The notes beneath the pieces were generated by a model. That model searched no databases. It was not told where the DNA came from and worked only from the letters and a program-made list of their open reading frames with translations. The position numbers and the translations under genes are program-made. This document shows, piece by piece, positions 1 through 12,200 of a stretch of 64,000 bases of DNA. Each line of letters begins with the position of its first letter. Positions within the stretch are counted from its first letter, which is position 1. The stretch lies in the NCBI RefSeq assembly GCF_037975245.1, contig NC_092574.1, forward strand, positions 24,272,713-24,336,712, in the 5' to 3' direction. The DNA is from Apostichopus japonicus. Taxonomy: Eukaryota > Echinodermata > Holothuroidea > Aspidochirotida > Stichopodidae.

Positions 1-122
1 TTTTTGCTACATAAAATTTACACCCTTCATCCATGAGATAAATCCAGCCACACTAATAGGTTTTCTGAGATGGTGGATGTTTTACTCAACCCTGTTTTCT
101 ATATCTTTCGTCGTTTTGACAG

Positions 123-257
123 AAGTAGAAGGTGGAGAGGCAGAAGAAGGAGAAGAAGATGACTCACAAAAGAAGAAAAAGAAAAAGAAGAAGAAGGCAA
201 AGAAAGGAGCAGATGAGGAGGAAGAGGAGAAAGAGAAGAAACGCAAACCTGGAAAAT
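123..257 (+). CDS. EIF5B: eIF5B exon: Lys/Glu-rich N-terminal region
   Basis: The acceptor tttgacag precedes and the donor gtaaga follows. The first two bases complete a codon begun in an exon outside the window. It encodes fragment residues 1-44, an acidic stretch, then a run of lysines, then mixed E/K. Exon end is phase 1 (one base left). This part of eIF5B is disordered and poorly conserved, so the call depends on frame continuity into the next exon. Confidence 0.85.
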
Positions 258-3200
258 GTAAGACCAAACGGCTGACGGTGGCCAGGATGAATTGTCTTAA
301 CACCTGGCCAGGTCAATTGATGATGACGTTGGCCAGGATGAATTCTCTAATGATTCTAATTGTGCATGTTAATACTGTAACACCTGGCCAGGTGCAAACA
401 TCAGCATGTCAAAATGGCTGACGTTGGCCAGGATGAATTCTCTAATGATTCTAATTGTGCATGTTAATACTGTAACACCTGGCCAGGTCAATTGATGCAA
501 ACATCAGAATGGCTGATGGTGGCCAGGATGAATTATTGTCTTATGATTCTAATTGTGCGTGTTAATATTGTAACACCTGGCCAGGTCAATTGTTGCAAAC
601 ATCAGCATGTTGAGCTGTTTCTTCATAACCTGCGTCTTATCTATGAACAAAAACACCAAAGATTTTGCTCTTAAATTTTCTTGTTATTTGGTGAACAATT
701 TGTTTGACTTCAATTCTGAATTTGACTGGAAGGTTGGTGTGGACGGCTGTTGCTGTATGGAGTTCAGTTTACACCTAGGGATGGTGGGATATGGTATTTG
801 TCTGTAGCTTACACTTCATGTCAAGGATTTAGAGAAAAGGAGAGAATCCTGTTTGGTGAACTGCACTTATTTTTCAAAATCTTTTGAATTGGTGAACCAC
901 ATAATTGCAAGATACATAGCAGAGGAGGAAGAACCTATCGGGATAGCGGGCAAATTCTTTTCTCTCAACTTCTTGTTTTCTTGCGACTTCTCCTCTCCAA
1001 ACAGCTCAACTCAAAGCAATGCAGGAAGCTCTAAAACAGGCACAAGAGGAGGAGGCCAGATTGAAGGCGGAAGAAGAGGCCAAAATAAAGGCATTTGAAG
1101 AAGCAGAGGCCAATAGGCTAGAGAAAGTCAGATTAGACAAAGAGAGGAGAGAGAAGAGGAAACAGAAAGAAAAAGTAAACTATAATTTCTTATACACATT
1201 CTGTGAAGCATCATAGCTTAGGACAGCCAATTTGCATCCCATGGCCTATGTTAGGCTGCAAGGGTGTCTAATGTGGCCCTCATGTTTTTAATTCTGTTAA
1301 TTGCTAAAAGAATGTATTTATACAAGTAAAGTTTCTGATAGAGCAAAGGAATTGGTGACTGTAAAAGTGGGGGATGGGGGGGGGGTGGCGGTAAGCTTAG
1401 TAATACAAATTGTGGGTTGTACCATACTAGCTATATAGAGCAATAAGTTAGTGATCGGCCCCATGATAAATATTGTGGAATATCTTGATCAATTTTTAGG
1501 AGAAGATAGAGAGGCAAAAGGCGGAAGGGACTTACCTGACAAAGGCACAGAAGGAAGCCAAACGGATAGCAGAGGAGAAGCTAGCAGCGTTGAAACAACA
1601 GGGTATCATCGTACCCGAAAGGTCGGACGGCTCCAAACCAACCCAGAAGGTTCGTTACGTGACCAAACCAAGGAAGAAGGTCATCAATAAAGGTATAAAT
1701 TGGATTCTAACATTGACAAATTTTATGTCTTAGTTGATTGAATCAGAGGGTTTCTCACCAGGGGTGGGGGAAGGGGAGGGGGGTGTAAGGTCAAGTAACG
1801 AGTGAAACATAATGCCAATGTGTAGACCGATCAATCATGCTACAATCACTTGAATATGTGTTGCAGATGGAGTCCCTTGTGCAGTTTTCTGTAAAGGTCT
1901 CTGCTCCGGGGTGCCTTCTCAGGTTTTTGATTTTTTTGATCTATAACGTGGAAATATTTGAAACTTGACGTTCGGTCAACTGATCTGAAGATAGATAAAG
2001 AAAACAATCTGGATGTAGGTGCAGAGTATTACATTGGAATCTCTTTAGTTGTTCTTGCTTGATAAGAGTGAGTTCATGTATGATTAAAGGGTGGAGACTA
2101 GTTAAATTGTTCACTGTGAATATCACAAAAACTAAAACAAAAGAAGAAAACTCCTCTCTGCTTTGATATTTATTTTGAGATTCTCCGATTGTTTTGTCAC
2201 AGTTCCAAAGACAGATACCGAGGAACAAACACCAGCAGAGGGTGTCAAAGGTAAGTAGCTTGTATTCGGGTTCCATCTCATGGTACTTTAAAGTGACTGC
2301 AAAATCAGTCATAAAATCAGTCTCGCCGTGATTTCTTAATGGCGAAGGTGTCACCCTCACATTTATGACGTATGGCATCTTAAATCTCTGTTTGACAGCA
2401 GGTTTGAATTATTAAGAGCAAGGCTTGCTTCCTGGTGGGTGCTGAAAAGGGGACACGATACATTTGCGACCACCATGTTGACATCTTTAAAGCATTGACG
2501 CCTTAAAACTGGCATTTTATCTTCATTTGTTTCTCTTAAATTGACTGGTTGATTTAGTATGTTATATTCCAATGCTGTCACCAGAGACATCTCTCTCAGT
2601 ATGTTATATTCCAGTACTGTCACCAGAGACATCTCTCTCAGTATGTTATATTCTAGTGCTGTCACCAGAGACATCTCTCTCAGTATGTTATATTCCAGTG
2701 CTGTCACCAGAAACATCTCTCTCAGTATGTCATATTCCAGTGCTGTCACCAGAGACATCTCTCTCAGTATGTTATATTCCAGTGCTGTCACCAGAGACAT
2801 CTCTCTCAGTATGTTATATTCCAGTACTGTCACCAGAGACATCTCTCTCAGTATGTTATATTCCAGTGCTGTCACCAGAGACATCTCTCTCAGTATGTTA
2901 TATTCCAGTGCTGTCACCAGAGACATCTCTCTCAGTATGTTATATTCCAGTGCTGTCACCAGAGACATCTCTCTCAGTATGTTATATGCCAGTGCTGTCA
3001 CCAGAGACATCTCTCTCAGTATGTTATATTCCAGTACTGTCACCAGAGACATCTCTCTTTGGAGAGTGGGGGTTGTGTGTGTGTCTTTGGAGGTTGGGTT
3101 TGACGGATGCATTCACCAAAAGGCAATTGTAGTGAATGTTGCATATGTTACAGGGGCACTTTGAGAGCAGGGAAGGGGGCAGATGGTTTCCCGGAGTTCT

Positions 3201-6200
3201 CTGTAGAGTAACCGCTGGTCAGAAGCAGATTCGATTGATTCGATATCATCTCATGACAGTTTTGATTACGGTAGCATCCTGGCTTCTGTTTTATTCAGAT
3301 GTAGTGAAAGAGGAGGGACCTGAAGTGGTTGAAACCACAGACGAGGTCTCAGGAGACACGGCCCCGGCAACGGAAGACGGAAGTGAGGACGGCATCAAGG
3401 ACAGTTGGGACGCAGATGAAGAAGAGGAGGACGACGTCAAGGACAACTGGGACGATGAAGAGGAAGAGAAGGAGGAAGAGACGGAAGGTGAGAAATCTCC
3501 CTCGGGTCACAAAATAAAAAGAGGTGGCAGCAAACATATGTTCATTATTAACTGGAAGGGGGAGAGGGGTGTGCAGGGAATATATCACATTTGTATACTC
3601 CATGGGGGTGGGGGGGGGTGGTCAGATGAAGAGGAAGAGAAGGAGGAGGAGGAAGGTGAGAAATCCCCCTCGGGTCACAAAATGAAAAGACATGTCTGTC
3701 CCATGGGATGGCAGTAAACATATGTTCATTATTAATTGGAAGGGGGAGGGGAGGGATGTGTGCAGGGAATATATCACATTTGTGTACTCTATGGGGGGGG
3801 TGGGGGGTCAGTTGTGTGGATTAAGGGGAGGAGGAACTCGTAAAGAAGCCATCATTGGCTTATCAAAGCCGCAAGCTGACCGAAGTCAGTCTCTTAGAGT
3901 CATATTTAACATCCATGATTATGAATTGTCAACAGCTCTGTAACTAGACAACATACTATAATCTTGGAGTGACTCGAACTCATGATGATATCACAGTTGA
4001 GTGGGGGTCTTTAATTGCTCAAGTCATTGGTGGGATTGCTAATGAACAGTGGGGAACGGGAATGGAGGGAAGGGGTAGGGGAAGGGTAAGTTGGTACCCA
4101 TTAAGATAGAATGAGTTTTATCATTGTAAGTAATCAACGGTTCATGTATGGTGTTATCGTAGTCATTTTGCATGCTTGTTATGTTAACTAGAGGTGTAGA
4201 AGGCTGTTACCGTCCTACTCACCAAAGAATAGAAATTTGATTATTGGAAGCAATTTTGGATGAATTACAAGGATGTAATTCTAAGCACACTCCCTTTAGA
4301 AGCACAAAATGTTGAGACCAGGACTGAAAGATATCAATTTCTTTCAATCAGACTGTAAGAAAACATACCTACTCCTTCTAAGCCGTCATCTGCACTACCA
4401 GTTTGCTCTCCTCAAGACAGATGCTTAGCATAGATCAATTTCAGTTTCGACAAGAATCTCTTTTGATTCAACTTTTTATTTTTTTCAAGACATTGCAGAG
4501 CCTCCAAAAGTTAAAAAAGTCACAAAGAAGAAACCACCTCCCAGCAAAGATGCTGTCGACGAGGAGAGCGATTCGGAGGAAGACGAAAGCAGCGGGGAAG
4601 AAGACGAGGATGAGGAGGAGGAAAGCGAATCTGAAACCGAGTCAGAGAGTGGGTCAGAGTCAGAGAGTGAAGATGATAAAACATCTCACGAAGACAGCAG
4701 ACAAAGAGCAGTAACCAGGATGAAGGTAATTTATGGTGAAGTTTGTAACATGATTCTCATCTAGTGTGAGACAAGCTTGATAAACCTGACTCAGAGTTGT
4801 ATGTCGAACATCATGCTGGGCAGGTGTGGGGAGGGGGAGGGTGTGGGGAGGGAGAGGCGATATGGGTCATGACAACAGACAAAGAGCAGTTACCAGGATA
4901 AAGGTAATTTCGGGTGAACTTTGGAACGTGATGCTCATCTAGTGTGAGACAAGCTTGATTCACCTGACTCAGAGTTGTATGTCGAACATCATGTTGGGAG
5001 GGTGTGGGGAGGGAGAGAGGATATGGGTCATGAACTTTGTGAAATATTCTTGTGTAGTGTAAAGTAAACCTCATACACCTGACCTATGACCTGACCTGAA
5101 GTATGTAGACCTAAATGCCTAGGGCAGGCTGTTGGGAGGCACTAACAATCTCAAGAAGGAAGGAATAAAACAAAAAAACGTTTTCCTTGCATATGATGGA
5201 TAAGAAAAAGGTGAAAATGTAAGAATTTAAAACACAGTTATCACAAATTAAAAGAAAGAAAATAGTTGTTAAGTTAGGAGGGATAATAAAGGGAATGTGT
5301 TTTTTTTGATTGATTGATTGATTGATCGATTGTCATTTTCTTTCTTACTTTTTCAGAAAAGGAGAGCAGAAAATGAAGCGAATATTGATTATGGGAACCT
5401 AAGGTGTCCTGTGATCTGTGTGTTGGGTCATGTAGATACTGGGAAAACAAAGATCCTTGACAAAGTAAGTTTTTAAATAGTTGCAGTACTGTGATTTGTG
5501 GTTGCCATGGTTACCTGCTTGTATAGTTGCAGTACTTGTTAGTTTTAAACCGCCACTGTGATTGGTGGTTGCCATAGTTACCCGCAACTTTGGATGGAAG
5601 ATATCATTTTTGTGTTATCTTTTTATGTTTTCTCAATAAAAGAATAAAAATATGAATTAAATATGAATTTTTTAAAAGATCAACCGAACAGGAAATTTAA
5701 GTGGTTTCCATGTGTTTATAGTGACATGATAAAATGAAGTTCTACACCAACTGGACCCTCTGATAACATATGTATCAGGTATGAGATCATATGCTGTACA
5801 TATCATATCTGCAGCTTAAAGTCTGCATGTTTTACACACGTATGGTCTTAACATATTTTGGTTCAGTAAATGTTAATAAGGTCTCCTCCTCGCCGCCACA
5901 AAAGAAAAACGCTTTAATTTATTGATCACCTTCATCTATCGCTTAACATGTATCGTGAAATTCATTTTACAGATCAGACATACCAACGTACAAGATGGTG
6001 AAGCAGGTGGTATCACCCAACAGATCGGTGCCACCATGGTACCAGAGAGTGCAATTAGGGAACAAACTAAGATGTGCAGACAGGTGGGTACATTCTTCAT
6101 TTAATGGCCTCCTCCTTTAGCCCCCATCATCCCTCTCTAATCCTCCCTTCATCCATTTAATATCTGACCATGCTGTAGGTGGGAGTTTGCATTGGCCTGA

Positions 6201-9200
6201 CCCCCTCAGACCTCCCTTGACAACACAAGTTGGCTACAGTAGGCTTGTAGACAGGAATGCTGGTATGTCGACATCTCAACCTAGTAAGTTGTAGTATGAC
6301 TGGACGTTTATCCTACAAGTGAGAGTATTGTTATCCAACAACCTAAAAATCATGACAGAGAAGAGAACCTGGCAGCTGTAAGAAGGGTATGCCAAACATC
6401 TTCTCCTAGATTCTCGGTGTATTCCTAGCTATCCATTTGTCATTGAAGAGGATACCTGCCATCATTTGCCTTAAATTTTTACAAACCCTACCATTTCATT
6501 TTCACAAACAGTCACCTGTGCAGATCATGAGTTGAGTATTTAAGTCAGTTTGTGAACAGTTCTCTCATCAGGAAATTCCACAAATTGTGAAGGTTTTTCA
6601 CTGGTTTCCTTCTCCTGGGTGGTTGACTCTGTCGGTCATCCTCTGTTTATTCGTGTTTTCTCGACAGTTTTCCAAAGCAGACATGAACATCAAAGGACTG
6701 TTAATTATAGACACGCCGGGCCACGAATCCTTCAGTAATCTGAGATCTCGAGGCTCATCTCTCTGTGATTTTGCTATCCTCGTAGTGGACATAATGCATG
6801 GCTTGGAGCCACAGACGATAGAATCCATCAACCTCCTTAAGCAAAGGAAAACACCTTTTGTAGTTGCCTTAAACAAGGTAAGATGTCTATTGTGTGTTTA
6901 GAAAGAAAAAAGCTGTTTGTTGTTACTTTCTGGCAAAATTTACTCAAACCTTTATGAGTGCATCTCATCATAATGTGATAAGAAGTACTAATGAAGTACT
7001 GATAAGTACTCCATAGAGTACTAAGAGGTACTCCATTGAGTCCTAAGCAGTACTCCATAGAGTACTAAGAAGTACTAATAAAGTACTGAGAAGTGCTCCA
7101 TAGAGTACTAAGAAGTACTAATAAATTATTGAGAAGTGCTCCATAGAGTACTAAGAAGTACTAATAAAGTACTGAAAAGTACTCAATAGAGTACTCCATT
7201 GAATACTAAGCAGTACTCCATAGAGTACTAAGCAGTACTCCATAGAGTACTAAACAGTACTCCATTCAGTACTAAGCAGTACTCCATAGAGTACTTAGCA
7301 GTACTCCATTGAATACTAAGCAGTACTCCATTCAGTACTATGCAGTACTCTATGGAGTACTAAGTAGTACTCCATTCAGTACTAAGCAGTACTCCATTCA
7401 GTACTGAGCAGTACTCCATGGAGTACTAAACTATTCCATTGAGTACTGAGAAGTACTCCATATGTAGAGTAATGAGAAGTACTCCATAGAGTACTAAGAG
7501 GTACTCATATAGTACTAAGAGGTACTCATAGATGTATGACAATGGTATAGTGATACCCATGGTGAAGGAAGTGAAAACCCTCGTGGGCTTGACAATGAGC
7601 TGATATCCTTGAAGAATTTGACAATTTTGACAAATTAATTAGTACACTACTCATGAATGGAAACAGTAATACATTAAGGAAATGTTAAGAATGACAGAAA
7701 TGATACCTAACACACAATGAAAACAACAATTGTAACATCATGTTTCTATGTGTAAGAAATGGCTGTTACTATCTTAATGTTAGGATTAAAATAATTTTAC
7801 AGCAGATGTAGCCAGTTGTTCTCTTTAGGTAGCATACTCCATATGATTGTCCCATTGACTTACACACTAGGTCATCAACATATTTATGTGGTCTTTTTAA
7901 GTTTCTGTAGTAGTTCTCACTAGCTAATTCCTACCTCTCACTGGATAGCTGACACATTGGCGATTCATGGCACTTCAATTTTGCATAACATGTCGCTGTA
8001 AATATTTAGCTATGAGAGCTCAAACTGTTTGCCACTTATGGACAGCCTCTTTACTCACTGATAATCATTTGTTCGAATGCTATTCTCGAAAGCCTAAAGT
8101 GATCTAAAATTGCCCAACATTCATAGAACATACACTTCCAAATTACCAAATGTGTACTCTGACATCCATGCCCCCTCCCCCGACCCCTCCCCCCCAAAAA
8201 AAAAATAGAGTGAGGTTAATAGTTTCTATTGTCTTGTGGTAGTAAGGCTCTTGTTTCAAACAATGCTATTTAAATTGACTCAAATTCAAAGAGTGTTGGA
8301 TAAAAGTAATGAGAGATATGTTTGTACTCATATCAGCATGATATTTGAAAGATGATTATATTAAAGTTGCCTCAATTGACCCAATATTCACAGAACATGC
8401 ACTTCATAATTCCCAATTGTGTACTCTGGCCTTCATGCCCCCCCCCCGACCCCCCAAAAAATATGAGAGTGAGGTTAATAGTTTTTATTGTCTTGTTGTA
8501 GTAAGGCTCTTTGTTTCAAACAATGCTGGTATACTTTAATTGCAGTGAAAGTGGACACAAATTCCAGGAGTGTTGGATAAAAGTAATGAGAGATATGTTT
8601 GTACTCATATCAGCATGATATTTAAAAGATGATTATGGCAAGAAAGAAATTCTATCATATCAAATATTTTGACTGTTTTTGCATTTGTTTGTCATATTTT
8701 ATTTCTTCATTTTTTACCTCAGATCGATAGGTTATATGAATGGAAAGCCAGTCCCCATTCCGAAATTCAAAATGCGCTTAAGAAGCAGAAGAAGAATACC
8801 AAAGACGAATTTGACGAAAAGACAAAAGTCGTGATAACAGAGTTTGCAGAACAGGTTTGTTGTAGATGATTATTTGACCGCAAATATCCTGAGGGAATTT
8901 TGTTGTTTTGTTGGGACCAGTTTCTGGTTCCAAATAATCATTTTGTTATATGGTACAACAAGTATCTTTTCCTTATTGATTGATTGATTGTTGATTAAAG
9001 GGTATTGTTTTTGGCTCCTCTGTGCAGGCTCCTCTGCAGTGACATTTCTCACAGATTAAAAGTGTTGTAGAAGTTAATACAAGATTGGTCTGCACAAGGC
9101 TTTGTACATGTTGACTGGAGTATCTTTGGATATTAATAGCAGTGGAATGGTTATAGAAGGGAATACAAGATTGGTCTACACAAGGCTTTGTACATGTTGA

Positions 9201-12200
9201 CTGGAGTATCTTTGGATATTAATAGCAGTGGAATGTTTATAGAAGGGAATACAAGATTGGTCTACACAAGGCTTTGTACATGTTGACTGGAGTATCTTTG
9301 GATATTAATAGCAGTGGAATGTTTATAGAAGGGAATACAAGATTGGTCTACACAAGGCTTTGTACATGTTGACTGGAGTATCTTTGGATATTAATAGCAG
9401 TGGAATGTTTATAGAAGGGAATACAAGATTGGTCTACACAAGGCTTTGTACATGTTGACTGGAGAATCTGTGGATATTAATAGCAGTGGAATGTTTATAG
9501 AAGTAAATACAAGATTGGTCTGCACAGGACTTTGTACATGTTGACTGGAGTATCCAATGATAGTATCTCTTCTTTTGCAGAGCTTAAACGCTGCCTTATT
9601 CTGGGAGAACCCTGACCCTAGGACTTATATATCTTTGGTGCCCACCTCAGCTCACAGCGGAGATGGAATGGGTAACCTTATAGCACTGATTATTGAACTT
9701 AGCCAATCCATGCTACAGAAGAGGCTAGCATACTCACAAGAGCTGACCTGTACATCAATGGAGGTATGTATAACACAGGCAAAACATGGTTAACCTTGTA
9801 TCCCTAATAACCTGGGTTACCCAATTCCATGTTACAGAAGAGGCTAGCTCACTCACAAGAACTGACCTCAATGGAAGTATGTAAAGCACAGGAAACTGTA
9901 AAACATGGTTTACCTTGGATCCCTTCTTACCAGGGTTACCCAATTCCATGCTGCAGAAGAGGCTAGCATACTCACAAGAGCTGACCTGTACATCAATAGA
10001 GGTATGCAAAGCATAGGAAACTGTAAAACATGATTAACCTTGTTTCCCTAACTACCGGAGTTACCCAATTCCAAAGAAAAAGAAAGAATGATCTGGAAGT
10101 GAAGATTTTGGTCAAATTTTGTTTGTTGACAGGTGAAGACGTTACCTGGTCTTGGCACCACCATGGATGTTGTTCTAGTCAATGGAAAGTTACAGGAAGG
10201 AGCTACTCTGGTAGTTGCTGGACAGGAGGGACCCATCGTTACCCAAATAAGGGGTTTATTAACCACCCAGCCTCTCAAAGAGTTGAGAGTTAAGGTGAGT
10301 GACCAGGAAAATTTCATAGTTATTTGTTACCCTGCTGCTGCTTTATGTATATTCATGTATATTACTGCAAAATTTGAATTGAGTATCGAGAAAATGAACC
10401 AGCCGAGAAGGCAATTTGTTATCTAATCAACTCGGCAGTTGGTCAGAGAGATATCTCGTAAGTAAAGTCAAGTGCCATCGTGAAGGAGGTCGTTACAGCT
10501 GTACCGTAACAGATATATGTTAAATGCCTCCAATGGCAATGTCAAAATTAAATTCAGGCCATATCCAAGAGTAAACTCTGGCATGATTTCATGAAGGTTG
10601 GAGATGTCGTAAACTGTCTATGTTTATATTGGAAGATTATGTACAATGGAACAATTCAACATTTAGTCAATTTGAATACTGCAGTCTGGTTGGTCGTTTC
10701 ATTCCAGAATCAATATATCAAACATAAAGAAATATATGGTGCTCAAGGTCTGAAGATTCTGGCCAAAGATCTGGAGAAGGCTCTAGCTGGTCTCCCTGTT
10801 CTTGTTGCAGAACATCCAGATGAAGTCGAAATACTAAAGGTTTGTCCAATCTTCTTTTTGGCATTTAAATCCAGTTTTCTTCTTACCTTTCGTTTTCAAA
10901 AAGCAAACTCTGTGTCTTGTTTGATGCATGCACAATAGCGATGTGAACATTTAAACTTTTGTCACCAAATACCAATTTCCACAAATACCATATGGTTTGG
11001 TTTGTCAAAAGTTGAATGAACTGTAAGGTAGTTTGAATGGTAGTATTCCATATGTATCACAAATACATAAACTAGAAGTCCTTCCTCCCTAATCCAATCT
11101 CTCACCCTTTCTTTACCCCACCGGTACCCATGAGAACTAATATTCATCTCAGTAGTATTGTCTTTTTTTTCTCAAAAGTTCAGACTTGTGGAATTGTTTT
11201 CAGGGTTGCACAGGTTTCAAAAGTGTTACAAAAAAAATATTGACCAATAGTTAAACTTCTCATTTAGTTAAAGGTTCACATATTATCATATATTACAACT
11301 TCAGTGCATTTCGAAACTAATGCAGTGTGCGGCATGATCTCAACATAAAGGTTGGAAGTTAGGAAGGAAGGGTTGGGGGGGGGGGAGGAACATGATCGAA
11401 TTAACTAAAGGCTCTTTGTTTTGAGTTTTTCCTTTGTTTTTCCTAGTTGCACCCAGTTTGGGACAATTTTTTATACTGTAGTGTTATGTCCCACTTTAGA
11501 GCACTCATATTGTCAGTATGAGCAGTATGAATATCATGTTTCTATCAGATCAAGGTTAGAAACTGTTTTTACTGACAATACCATTGCTTGAGAACATGAT
11601 TTTGGAGTACAGTTTAGAGAGGTATTAGTAAATTAGGAAAATGTCCCAACTGGCTGCTAGTTGATGTTACATGTTGAATATTCATTTTACAGAAACAATG
11701 GAACCCTGTAGGAATATGCATACAAAACAAATTAGAGGAGAGTTTAGATTATTTACACATTTTGAAAATGAAAGTTGAAGAATCTTTAAGGATATCAGGG
11801 TGAAAAACAACTTTTTCGATAGGAGTTATTTTGAAATGAGCCACCGTGACTAATTTTTTTATTTTTTTTTGTAGGATGAAGTAGAAGAGATGCTGACAAA
11901 TGCCTTACAGTCCATCAAGTTGGCAGAGAGGGGAGTCTACGTACAAGCATCCACCCTAGGCTCTCTGGAGGCTCTCTTAGAGTTTCTGAAAACATCCAAG
12001 ATTCCAGTAAGTGAATTATTGATTTAGAATTCTGTTCAACTGAAGTGTAGAGGAATAGTTATGTTTCATACTCTTGGTGAGACATGTTTCATCCTATGTG
12101 ACCAAGTTTTGATACTTTCTATGTGTCTGTAGACTATCATATTTCACGCAGATTCATCTTTAAATGAATCATTTCTGGTACATTAAAGCTAGAATCGTTG

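Noticed and set aside
2363-3164. Long repetitive reading frames on both strands as a gene
   Set aside because: They are the 42-bp tandem repeat read through; the frame exists only because the unit is a multiple of three and lacks stops.
4871-4903. Second copy of the exon 4490-4725 end as a usable exon
   Set aside because: From the nearest CAG the length is 25 nt, breaking the frame, and there is no pyrimidine tract; kept as a duplication, not as an exon.
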